A stretch of 64,000 nt of DNA from Syngnathus acus (lineage: Eukaryota > Chordata > Actinopteri > Syngnathiformes > Syngnathidae), in the NCBI RefSeq assembly GCF_901709675.1, contig NC_051093.1, forward strand, positions 5,229,053 through 5,293,052, read 5' to 3'. The translations under genes were made by a program, and so were the position numbers. The notes under the pieces were generated by a model. It was not told where the DNA came from. It did not search any database and worked only from the letters and a program-made list of their open reading frames with translations. Shown piece by piece: positions 46,672 to 56,197 of this stretch (the first letter of the stretch is position 1; each line of letters starts with the position of its first letter).

Positions 46672-48591
46672 TCAGTTGTTTGATGGTCTGCAAAGAGAAA
46701 ATAATAGCGCTCACTTGTTTTGAATCTTTTAACACCCAAAGCAGTGTCAACTTACTTGGCCCATTCAACGTTGAGAATAAGATGATCATATCCAAATCCT
46801 GACACGGCCACAATGGCTCTGGCAGCATCCTCGCGACGGACAAAACTGATGAAAGCGAAGCCCTGCGACACGTGTGCACGTTTCATTTCATGTTCTGCTG
46901 CTTGTAGAAACTGCGAGGGTGTGACTACTCACCTTGGACTGCCCGGTGTTCTTGTCTTTGGCCAGGTAGATTCTGGAGATGGCGCCGAAGGGTCTGAAGA
47001 GCTCCTGCAGATCGGTCTCGCGTGTATCCTCCGACAGGTTGGTAACACGGATGGTGGCGTTGTCGTCGGCTACGCGTGTGTTGTGGGTTATTTACACACG
47101 TTTTGAGCCGTTTATTTTATTCTATCTGTAGCTTACCTCTGCGGTTGGGCTGCATGGACTCGCCTCTGCGTGTACTCCCGTCCCTCAGGCTGGGGGGCAC
47201 GTATTTGCCAGTCTTGCTCTGTGCGGGCTGCGCGGGCTCTGGCTCGGCTGACAAAATGGATGACATTTTAAGAGTGGTTTATGGAAAATGTTAAACTGGC
47301 TAACTGCATTGGACTGATGACAAAAAACGTCTGTCTTCCATATGTTTTCACCCACGTTAAGGTCCAAATGAAGTTTACCAAAATATTTCTGGATGCCCTC
47401 GCAATACCTGAGCCGGGAGGCTTGTCCTTGTCGGAGGTAGACAGGCCGAGCTGCTCGGCCAGCTCCTTCTGCATGGGGCCCAGGGTGTCTTTGTAGGGAC
47501 AGCGGGTGGTCCAATGGTCGCCTTTGCAGATACGACAAGACACGATCTTCTGTCCTTTCAGCTTGTTCATTGGGTCCTCATCTTGGTCTTGGGCATTCAG
47601 ATCCTGCAGGAGGAGACACTCATCAGACGCGTTATGCAGAATTTCCTGAAAGCGGGAGTGGATCTTCACCTCTTTGCTAGAGATGAACGTCATGAAGACG
47701 TCATCACTGACGGTGGTGGTGGCCACATTTGGACCCGGGGCGTCGAACTCCGAGTTGCCGAATTTCTTCCAGTTCTGAAGGTGAGGAGGAAAAAAAACCT
47801 TCAGTCACATGTGCTTCATTTCAACTCAGTTCTGACCTGTTAAAAGCCCACCTTTCTTCTCGCCACAGCTTTGGAGGCTTTCCTGGTCTCTATCTTGATC
47901 GTCCGCACAATCTACAAATTATACGCATGTCACTTTTTGTTTAACTATGCCGGATAACATGTCTGATTTACCTTAAACTTCTTTCCATCGTCGTCGATTT
48001 TATACTCTGTAAGAGTTTTGATGTTTCCTTTGATGGTTTCCTTGGGAGGTGGAAGCGTTCCTGACAAAAGGACATTGGCAGTCCGACATTAACTTTATTA
48101 CCAGTTTAAACTCCGACATTTCCTTAATAGTGTAACCCATAAATATTTTATAACTATGATACGAAAATACTTTAATAACATTGCTAATGCTTACAAATAG
48201 GTTTACTACATTGCATTACGTCACATCCCAGACCATATGTCTGCTTCTTTTCTGCTTGCGTCAAATGTACCACTTTCACTTTTAGTATTAAGACATGCAT
48301 AAAGTTTATGCCGTAAAGGGGGAAAAAAATACACGCATAGCTCGGTGTCATGCACGTGGAAATGCTAGTCGCTTAGCTGGCAACGTCCTGCCGGCACAGT
48401 TACGATTGCGCGTACGACTAGCATGCTAACGATTCAAGCTAGTTTTACCTTCATCTACTTCCTCTTCTACTTGGTCGGCCCAGCTGGGCTTGGAGCTGAG
48501 GGGAAAATGGAGTAGGTTATTAAATTTGGAGTAAATAGAAATGAAGAGATTTTTAGATGAAAACTCACTCGTCGAACTCGATCGACGGCAT
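46672..48591 (-). CDS. eif3g: Eukaryotic translation initiation factor 3 subunit G (10 coding exons)
   Basis: This is an RNA-binding subunit of eIF3 that acts in cytoplasmic scanning and reinitiation. Exons in transcript order: 48591-48569, 48495-48449, 48060-47972, 47911-47852, 47774-47670, 47603-47408, 47247-47137, 47069-46933, 46862-46756, 46687-46672. The sum is 891 nt (296 aa), against 320 aa in human. Features: N terminus with [12 protein letters not shown], a zinc-knuckle-like [15 protein letters not shown] segment, and a C-terminal RRM with RNP2-type IRVTNL and RNP1 KGFAFISF. The last codons, WAKPSNN, lie in a 16-nt coding terminal exon. Without that splice, exon 9 would read WAK-stop at its GTAAGT donor. 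Start ATG 48,591 has G at -3. An out-of-frame ATG at 48,662 overlaps the start and would act as a uORF if transcribed. From memory, the orientation relative to dnmt1 is opposite to human. Confidence 0.95.
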
Positions 48592-49007
48592 CCCGTGTGT
48601 TCAGCTAGCTTAGCTACAGGACTGTAAAGACCGGAAGAGCGCGGTGCTAACTCTGACATCACTTCTGGTACTTGAAATAAAAAATAAAAGTTTCCAGGTC
48701 CTCGCTTTACGACGTAGTTATGTTCCTTTCAGTGCCGGTGTAACCCGAATGTTGGCGTTGGAGCAAAATATATGCTAATGACGCGTTTTTTACGAACGTG
48801 GTGTATAATAAGATCAAGCTTGAATTTGGGGTAATTTTAATTTGGAAAAAACACTTTATAATCCTTACATTCCTGCTTATTAGCCTATTGAATTAATGCT
48901 GTGATTCATGTTTCAGAAATACATAGCACTAGTTTGCAAGTATCCATTAAAACTGTACTTAAGCCAAGTTTTTACAATGCAAGAAAAAAACACTTTTTTT
49001 AAATAGA
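48592..49007. other. eif3g promoter region and ppan-eif3g spacer
   Basis: Only about 0.5 kb separates the ppan stop (49,108) from the eif3g ATG. It contains the ppan poly(A) region, an AT-rich stretch and, near 48,690-48,790, a short string resembling dispersed repeat ends (GGTCCTCGCTTTACGACG). No P2RY11-like receptor frame is present, although P2RY11 lies between PPAN and EIF3G in mammals. Confidence 0.65.
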
Positions 49008-49013
49008 TTTATT
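49008..49013 (-). terminator. ppan: ppan poly(A) signal
   Basis: Minus-strand AATAAA about 95 bp beyond the ppan stop codon, in an A/T-rich context. Confidence 0.75.
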
Positions 49014-49107
49014 AGAAATGAACATTTCTATAATAGTACAGGGAATAATACAATAAACTTGTCCATCCTGCTTTCTCCAACAGTCAATGTAGCCGAGCCA
49101 AACATGC

Positions 49108-52100
49108 TCAGCCTTTTCCCTTCTTGCGTTTGAAGCCTTGCTTTGCACCTCCGCCGCTTTTCTTGTTAAACGGCGCTTTACTTTTCTTGCTCTTGGACTG
49201 AAACGCTTTACCATTATTTGTCTTTCCACTGAAAGTTCTCTTTCCTTCAAATTTGTTCTTGTTGCCAGATCTATTTTCCCCGGCGCTCTGTTTCTTTTTG
49301 AATGGCTTTCCTCCAGGTGACGACTTCTTTCCAAATGTTTTCTTTCCAACGAATTTCTTCTCCCGATCGCCAAATTTCTTTGCCGGTTTATCCTTGTAAT
49401 GTCCGCCCGGGTTGCTTCCTTTGGTGCCTTTCTCTCGGCTGGACGCTTTATCAGCATAGGGCTTCCTCATCTTTTTGGCAGGTCCTCGAGATCCATCATT
49501 GCTTCTCCGCCTCTTGGCTCCAACGAACATATCTGAAGATGAAGGCTTTGGTAATATGCCGATTCAAAAACAAGCGCTTGCTATAGTGTAACTGTTACTA
49601 ACCTTCATCCGGCTCTTCTCCCACAGCCTGCCTGTAGTACTCGGCCTCGTCGTCCGACTCCACCGCCGTTGCTGCTCGGTCGTCCTGCACGCCTGGATCC
49701 TCCACCTCGCTGTCTTTGTCCTCGTCACCTTGTTTCTTCGTGAGGCCCGCCAGGCTCTTTTTCCTGTTTGCAGGTAATATTCAAAAGCAGGTTACATAAT
49801 AGTCAAAACCTATGGCTAACATTAGTGAAGTTCTGATCTCATCCTACTTGTGCTCCTCCTTTTGCAGTTTCTTCTGAGCCACGTTCTTCTCCTGCTTCTT
49901 CCGGCGCTCCTCTTTGGCCTTCATCTTATCCTCCTTCCTCTGTAGGATCTCCAGGATTTCCTCCTCTGTCTTGGAAACTGCGAGGAAAATGATCCTCAAA
50001 TAAGTACATTCCTTTGGTTTCGCATCCACATGAAATATCTTTTGGTGCATCAGTAAGCGTTTACTTGTAGTGAAATCACAGATTTCATAAAGACATTGTC
50101 ATCCTCTGCACCAAGACTGGCGGGCCGAGCCGGCCGGCGGGACTTACTTGTGGAGTGATACATGATGTTTCCCTCTGCCATGCCGTCTTGTATCTTGACC
50201 AGCTGCAGAGTCATGCGAGGTCCAATCTGCACATACAAAAGCTCTGAATTAGAAAAAAAAAAAAAAAAACACACAAAATGTGTTTTCTTCCAGCGTACCT
50301 CCGTCAAACGGATGGCGCTCTGCTCGGACGCCATGTTGCCGCGACCCGAGTACACCTGAGGCAGTTCGGTGATGTTGTGCTCGCCGTCCTGCTCGGCTTC
50401 GCTCTCCGAAAGGTTCGCCCCTCTGGCAACAATGATAACATGGATCAGATGAGGAATTTGTCCGTTCCTAATGTCTCCACTTACTTTATCATCAGCTCAC
50501 TGATGTCCTCAAATTTGCACATGTTGGGGAACTTCTCCTGCATCAGCTTCTTGACGCCGCGGCTCATGCCTACCGGCACCACCTTCAGGCTGCTGCAAGG
50601 TAGGACAACAAGAAAGTTTTGATTGTTGGGTTTTTGAACATATCGGAAACATTGTCTGTGTTTCATGGTGGTGGGGAGGCCCGTCAGTACGTTTACTTTG
50701 AAAATGAATCACTGAGCAGTCAAGTTCAGAGTTTGTCATCATCTGGGCCGCCACACTTGCGCAAGAATAAATTACTCTGCCATTTATCCAATAGAAAATA
50801 AATATTACAATTGGGTCATCATTATGTTCCATTCTATACTTGTAACTTTGAATGTGTGTGGCTTTAAAAGGAGATCGTAAATCAACTTACTAGTGGCGAA
50901 ACTCGATTTCCTGCGTCTCCTGGTTGTAGTTGAGCAGCACGCACCTCTTGATGGTGTTGAGGCTCACCTGGCGGGAAAGAAAACTTGTCATTTCTCACAA
51001 AAACTTAAAATCTGTACATTAAATGAGTACCAGGCTGACTAATCAGTAAGCGTTTACTTTTTAGAACTCTTCAAAGGAGAACTCGGAAGACTATACTGTC
51101 ATCATTTTAGTCAGCATGGTTATAAACGGAAGGCTGTAAATACTGCCACAAGCCTGTTCGGGCGTCCTTAAATTAAAAATTCTCATCATACCTTGTGCAC
51201 ATTAATGGACGGGAACATGTTCTGGAACATGGTGGCCATCAATTTGATGTGCATGCCGTCGGATCCAAAGTTGTTGAGGATGAGTAGCGGGTGGTGCGTG
51301 AACTGTTGTCCGTGCATGCGGTGCTTCTTCAGTGACGAGACCACGTCTTTGACCAGAGTGTACTGCAAAGATGATAAGAATCGGCAATTGGTACCAATGC
51401 AAATTTAACACGAATTGAAAATTAACAGTCGAGTGCATCAGTGCGTTTACTTTGAAAAACATCACTTAGAAATCAAGTAGGAAAAAAAAAAGTGTCATCA
51501 CTTGCACCCGTCCATATGTTCTTCTCATGTTTAGGGTACAAACAATATTTACCTTGAGCACTTTAAAATAGAGCATGGGCCCTTTGGGCAGTCGAGCCAG
51601 CCTCTGAAAATGACAAAAAATATGTTAGCATGCATTTATTTCTCCTTGGCACCAAACGTGCTTCTTGTGCTCTCACCATTGTGATGCTGCTTGGCGTCTT
51701 GCTGAAGATGATGAAGTGCGTCACTCCGATTGGTCCAGCTACAGTTACAAAGTCTTTCAACACATTCTTTTTCCGGACCTGGTTCAGGTGAGGATCATTT
51801 TGATTATTGACTGTGACAATGCGAAATGTAAGATATAGTAGTAGGTCAAACCTTTAATTGTTCCGCAGTGTAAGGGTCCATGACTCTCCTGACATCCATG
51901 ATGAGCTGAGCCACGTTTTTCCCCACTTGACCCCGATGGAAGACAAACGAGTGGGGGACGGATCGGTATGACTCTTCAGCCACATGGTGGGCTTCTGCTC
52001 GAGACTTTTTCTGGTTCTTGGTCTTAAAAAAAAAAAAAAAAAAAAGTATTGTTACACATTGTAACGACGTTGTAGTGGCAAGGCCTGACAGACCACGCTT

Positions 52101-52289
52101 GATGTTTAAACAGTAGCACTACGTTCATTACAAACATCTAACTAAAATATTAACAATCAACACATGAAAAAAATCATGTCTTGTTTAGTACACAGATGCA
52201 ATCTCAATAATGTCAGTTTACTTTCGGCCAACTCTGGAGCTAACATGCTAGCACATGGAAAAGAGGCTACTTACCTTTGATTTGCCCAT
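49108..52289 (-). CDS. ppan: Peter pan homolog, ribosome biogenesis Brix-domain protein (12 exons), snoRNA host
   Basis: This is a nucleolar assembly factor for the large ribosomal subunit (homologue of yeast Ssf1/2 and Drosophila peter pan). Exons in transcript order: 52289-52275, 52022-51852, 51778-51677, 51603-51553, 51362-51192, 50967-50891, 50592-50485, 50422-50299, 50226-50148, 49977-49848, 49763-49603, 49532-49108. The sum is 1,614 nt (537 aa); human is about 473. The first exon encodes only MGKSK. The Brix/sigma70-like domain spans about residues 27-300 (PHSFVFHRG, VAGPIGVTHFIIFSKT, HPLLILNNFG, KLMATMFQNMFPSINVHKV, SGRGNMASEQSAIRLTEIGPRMTLQL). A long coiled, Lys/Glu-rich segment follows, and then a C-terminal tail extremely rich in Lys, Gly and Ser, longer than in mammals. 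Introns 4, 5, 6 and 9 each carry a box C/D snoRNA, so transcription of this gene also yields rRNA modification guides. Confidence 0.95.
50042..50114 (-). ncRNA. Box C/D snoRNA in ppan intron 9 (SNORD105B-like, copy A)
   Basis: Read on the minus strand: terminal stem TTGGTGCA/TGCACCAA (8 perfect pairs), C box AGGATGA (50,099-50,105; one departure from RTGATGA), and D box CTGA (50,050-50,053). The 12 bases AAGTAAACGCTT upstream of the D box pair with 18S AAGCGUUUACUU. The fifth base upstream of D is G, which would pair with the C of GCG, predicting 2'-O-methylation of that C (human Cm797). The 3' end lies 64 nt from the downstream exon, the usual spacing for intron-encoded C/D snoRNAs. Length 73 nt. 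Confidence 0.82.
50678..50749 (-). ncRNA. Box C/D snoRNA in ppan intron 6 (SNORD105-like, copy D)
   Basis: Minus strand: terminal stem GGCCC/GGGCC, perfect C box ATGATGA (50,736-50,742), D box CTGA (50,684-50,687). The guide TTTTCAAAGTAAACG pairs with 15 bases of 18S (CGUUUACUUUGAAAA) plus a U:G wobble next to it. The fifth base from the D box is A opposite the first U of GCGUUU, predicting Um (human U799). It ends 85 nt before exon 7. Length 72 nt. Confidence 0.85.
51034..51115 (-). ncRNA. Box C/D snoRNA in ppan intron 5 (SNORD105B-like, copy B)
   Basis: Minus strand: terminal stem GCTGACTAA/TTAGTCAGC (9 perfect pairs, directly beside the boxes), perfect C box ATGATGA (51,099-51,105), D box CTGA (51,043-51,046). 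Thirteen guide bases, AAAGTAAACGCTT, pair with 18S AAGCGUUUACUUU. The register is the same as copy A, so the predicted target is the C of GCG. It ends 66 nt before exon 6. Length 82 nt. Confidence 0.87.
51433..51507 (-). ncRNA. Box C/D snoRNA in ppan intron 4 (SNORD105-like, copy C)
   Basis: Minus strand: terminal stem GTGCA/TGCAC, perfect C box GTGATGA (51,495-51,501), a possible C' box GTGATG in the middle, D box CTGA (51,438-51,441). The longest guide of the four is TTTTTCAAAGTAAACGC, 17 bases complementary to 18S GCGUUUACUUUGAAAAA. The fifth base from D is A, predicting Um at the first U of GCGUUU. It ends 70 nt before exon 5. Length 75 nt. Confidence 0.86.
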
Positions 52290-53155
52290 GATTACGTGAA
52301 TCGTAGTTTGAGTACAAATAAGTTACTTTACTCTTTAGTATACAAAACATATAGCGAGCAATCGACCATACTGGCTATGTTTTATTCAGTTTTAAACCGA
52401 CTACACATAGAGCGTTAACGAGGCTTCCATCGCCATTCCGTCCACATGGTTCCAATGCGTATCACATACTAATATGTCCGTGTTTCCACTTGCGCGCTAG
52501 ACTGACGTTCCTAGCTACGGTAAACCTAACGCTCAGCCAACTTTACCAATGCTGTGACCTTTTTGTCGTCGAAATAATGTGTTCATAGCCTTAATATAAT
52601 ATGCTCATACAGCCACCTAATGTAGTTTTAAATTAATTGTTTTTTGGTTTAAAGAAGTAATTAGTTGAGTGTTACGATAATAAGCTTCCGGGTAATGTGC
52701 AAAATGCAAATAAAAATACTTTACATATTTTTGCAAACCCGAATGTGGGGCCAGAACAATGTTAGCAATGACTATAAATACTTTATTTCTATTCTTGTTA
52801 CTAGTTCCAACAAAACATTATTAAAATAAATTAAATGAAAGGGATTCCCATTCTGCTCATTCAAAAAACGTTTGCAATTTTTTTTAACATAATTTTTATT
52901 GTCATTACCAGAAGCAGTAGCTGTAACTCTGAACAAGAGCCCAGTAAATCTAATCACATTAGAAATTGAACTGCAAAACAAATGTGATCAGACTGTACTG
53001 TATATCAATTGCATGAATATAATTGGAGTGTGTGAGCCTTTCAGGCAACTTGATATTGAGGGAGGAGACTCATCCCAGAACTTCTCCAGTAAGCAAGCAG
53101 CTGGGAGGAGGTGTCTTCTGGCAGGCATACATACTTTGTAATTAGCCTTCTCCCT
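52290..53155. other. ppan promoter and 3' UTR of an unassigned minus-strand unit
   Basis: The first 250 bp upstream of ppan are its likely promoter. Further right is an AT-rich stretch with a minus-strand AATAAA at 52,895-52,900, which fits as the poly(A) signal of the candidate terminal exon at 53,156-53,326. No plus-strand coding exon was recognised. Confidence 0.5.
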
Positions 53156-53326
53156 TCATTCAACATCCTGTACAGGCCGTGACCTCTGCACACAAACAAG
53201 GGGCTGCAGGACGAGTTGCAGGGTGTCATTCTTCTCCATCGCCCCATCCCTCCACATTTGCCCCTGGATCATATTCTTCTCATTGACGGAGAACATCAGG
53301 CAGTTTTCAGGAGGATTGTTTGGATC
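53156..53326 (-). CDS. Candidate terminal exon of an unassigned minus-strand gene
   Basis: On the minus strand a good acceptor (GGTTCTTTAG) is followed by 56 open codons and a TGA. The translation starts DPNNPPENCLMFSVNEKN and continues through GQMWRDGAMEKNDTLQLVL. A minus-strand AATAAA lies about 255 bp downstream. Upstream, the minus-strand segment near 53,640-53,690 has a phase-compatible piece (AGYFVTVNI before ATC|GTAAAT). The combined pattern weakly resembles a TNF-like jelly roll: a GxYFV strand, a C-containing strand, then a G...DTLQLVL strand. That family call is a hypothesis. The same bases could instead be an untranslated angptl6 exon on the plus strand, since a donor ACCAGA|GTAAGT ends at 53,346. 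It may also be a relic. Confidence 0.3.
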   Translation of the reverse strand, partial: DPNNPPENCLMFSVNEKNMIQGQMWRDGAMEKNDTLQLVLQPLVCVQRSRPVQDVE

Positions 53327-53974
53327 CTAAAGAACCAACGACCAGAGTAAGTTTTTAATTACACAGCAATGAATGAATGTATAGTATTCATAATACACTT
53401 TGATTTGGCACTTATAATGAATATTTTTATGATATGATAAATGTATATTTTTTAAATTAAATAATCTTCATTTAACATGATTTGAAGCCATATTTTAAAC
53501 TACACTCTTATAGATGTATGAGTACGCTGATATTAAAATAGTTTCCTCTCAAAAATAAATCTCAGAATTCACTTGCAAACTCCTCGAAAGTGGACTTTTT
53601 GTCTGAAGGGTTTGTCAACATTGTGCATTTACGATGTTGACCGTGACAAAGTATCCAGCTGACTGCAACATGGAGGTCTGTGTTGATTTTGGATGCCTTA
53701 GTCAGTAAATCTCTGCCACTCTTGTTTGTTGCCACTTTACAAGGAGACATGTGGTCAGCACAAGGCACGGGAAAGTGTTTAAAACTCTTTAAAAAATTTG
53801 GCCTTGTAAATCGACACAATTGCTTAAATTCTTGCCGGTGTTGTTGCTAGGCGGAATATGTGCAGTGGAGTCTATTAAATATTGAAACAGAACAAGGCCG
53901 CATTTCGCTACTTTGTATTAAATATAAACACAACTAAAAAGACTCTTATCATCTTCTCTTTTTGTCCTTCAAAG
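53327..53974. other. AT-rich spacer upstream of angptl6
   Basis: About 53,350-53,560 is AT-rich and intron-like. A minus-strand frame of 85 codons (53,562-53,819) lies here, but I could not join it in frame to the candidate exon at 53,156. The segment ends in TTTTGTCCTTCAAAG right before the angptl6 ATG, which looks like a splice acceptor and implies an untranslated upstream angptl6 exon. Confidence 0.45.
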
Positions 53975-56197
53975 ATGGAGCACGCAACATTAATAGGACT
54001 GATTGTCCTCTTGCCATTAAGTCTGGACTTGCTCCAGGTCAATGGCCTGAGATCCATTAGAGACACCACAGGAACTCATTCACCGAGTTCCTCGGATGTC
54101 AAAGCGGGGCATTGCTCCTATACGTTCATCGTCCCGCAGCAGAAGCTATCCGGAGCGTTGTGCTTGGACACGAAGGCCGCCAACCAATCAGAGGTGGTGG
54201 CCTTACGGGCAGAACTGAAACTGCAGCAGGAGCAGCTGGAGAACCTACAGACGTTGCTGGAGCAGGAGGGCAGCTTCATCACCGAGATGAGAATCCTGCG
54301 TCAGGAGAGCAGCGGCATGAACGCCCGTATCGCTCAACTCTACAGCCAGCTTCTGCACGAGGTCATCCACAAGAAGGACCAGGCCATGGAGCAACGCAGG
54401 GCGGAGAGCATCCTGCTTAATGCGACAACGCATGTGAGTAACACGATAAAATATGAATGAAAGCCTACTTTAATTTAGTTTCGCCTGGGTCGCAAGTGGA
54501 AATTACAAATTTAAATCTTTTTAAATATAAAAGGCAATTGTGAGGTTACTTCCTGGTCCTATCATGAAAAGTTTGATTTAATGTGGATGGTGGTCTTCCA
54601 TCAGGCGCTGCAGGTGTCCAGCAACTTCAGGGAACTGGAGAAAAAATACGGAGTGCTTACATCCATGTTGACCTCCCAAAGCCAATTAATTACCCGTTTG
54701 GAGAGCCAATGCCAGTGTAAGGACAACTCTCAGTCGGACCCGGTAAGAACGTCATTTTCAACCCAACCCTTCTCTCTTATCTAATAACATTGTGCAACAT
54801 TGTGACCGCTGCAGATGCCGACGGACTCTCCAAAAAGCCGCTCCGGTGTGCTGCTTAATGACAGTTCTGAAATCAGCAATGATCTTCAAAGGGACCAAAG
54901 TGCTCTGCAGCAAGACAACCCTTTGGAGGCGCTTCTGATTTCCAGCACCACTGTCAGTCCTTCAACAGCCCAGCCTGTCATTAACTTCCCTGTCACCAAG
55001 AGCCCAGGTATGCAAAACCGCATATGATTCATAACTCTGGTTTAATTCCGTCTTTAATTCCTTTGTCTGCACACCGTGATGGATTTCAGTGCTCGCATGA
55101 GCGTCAAATGCCGTCGGGGTCGGTGACCTCCTCGGGGGAGAGTCTTATCTCTCTGGGGAATGCCAAAACAATGTCAATGGCAGCGTGCAAAGCTTATCAG
55201 AATGTTTGAAATTAGTAAGCTAAATAGCCTCGTGTGGGAGGCATTCCCCCCATACCAAACTTCTTGTTTCTTCTCCACTTTACATGAAAAAAGTGAATTC
55301 CGACAATGAAAACAAATATAGTTGTTTGCTGTGACTCAGGGCCATGGCGGGACTGCAAACATGCGCTGGAATCCGGCGAGACCACCACCGGCATCTACCT
55401 TCTGCGCTTGCAGAGCGCCAACCGGCTCCTCCAGGCCTGGTGTGACCAGAATCATGCTCAAGGAGGCTGGACGGTCATCCAGAGACGGCAGGACGGCTCC
55501 GTTAACTTTTTTCGAAATTGGGAGCAGTACAAGGTAACATTAAAACCGTTCACTACCATTGACGACTATAGACGTCAAAGATCTGTTTTAACTGGCATTT
55601 ATTTTGGCTTTCTGTGGCAACCAATCCAGTTCAAACTTTATTTCAATATCGATCCTCCGATGTATTACAGCATGGCTTCGGGAACCTGGACGGAGAGTAC
55701 TGGCTGGGCCTGGAACATCTCTACTGGCTTACCAAGCAAGCCAAATACAAGCTGCGTGTGGTTCTGGAAGACTGGCAGGGCCGGCAAGTGTTCGCCGAGT
55801 ACGACAGCTTCCGGCTGGAGCCGGAGAGCGACTGGTACAGACTGCGCTTGGGTCAGTATCGGGGCAACGCCGGCGATTCGCTCTCGTGGCACAACAACAA
55901 GGCCTTCACCACTCTGGATCGGGATAAAGACGCCTACACAGGTTCGCATTGTTTACGTCGCTCACCTACACGGATTTGAGGCTTTATTACTTTCTCGTGG
56001 TTTTGTCGGCAGGTAACTGCGCCCACTACCAGAAAGGAGGCTGGTGGTACCACATGTGCGCCCACTCCAACCTCAATGGCGTTTGGTATCGGGGCGGTCA
56101 CTACCGCAGCCGCTACCAGGACGGCGTCTATTGGGCCGAGTTCCACGGCGGCTCCTACTCGCTCAAGCGGGTCCTCATGATGCTCAAGCCCGTGTAA
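53975..56197 (+). CDS. angptl6: Angiopoietin-like 6, secreted fibrinogen-domain protein (6 coding exons)
   Basis: This is a secreted glycoprotein of the angiopoietin-like family linked to angiogenesis and energy metabolism. Exons: 53975-54433, 54605-54742, 54815-55007, 55340-55533, 55671-55941, 56013-56197. The sum is 1,440 nt (479 aa; human ANGPTL6 is about 470). Residues 1-24 form a signal peptide. About 65-200 is a coiled coil (VVALRAELKLQQEQLENLQ and on). A Ser/Thr-rich linker in exon 3 follows. The fibrinogen-like domain begins at WRDCKHALESG (about 265) with GGWTVIQRRQDGSVNFFRNW, FGNLDGEYWLGLEH, DRDKDAYTGNCAHYQKGGWWY and a C terminus of LKRVLMMLKPV. An in-frame ATG 31 codons upstream (53,882) precedes a pyrimidine-rich AAG acceptor and is not followed by a signal peptide, so I reject it as the start. 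ANGPTL2 is the nearest alternative. Synteny with ppan and dnmt1 favours angptl6. Confidence 0.9.

Noticed and set aside
52203-52275. Possible fifth snoRNA in ppan intron 1 (GTCAGTTTACTTTC)
   Set aside because: A D-box-like TCAG next to TTTACTTT is present, but no C box follows within 80 bases, no terminal stem forms, and the guide lacks the CG part.
53562-53819. 85-codon minus-strand frame near angptl6
   Set aside because: In this frame it cannot be joined in phase to the candidate exon at 53,156. A different frame of the same DNA fits better, so this frame is probably chance.
53882-53974. Upstream in-frame ATG of angptl6
   Set aside because: The extra 31 residues include no signal peptide, and the DNA just before 53,975 looks like a splice acceptor.
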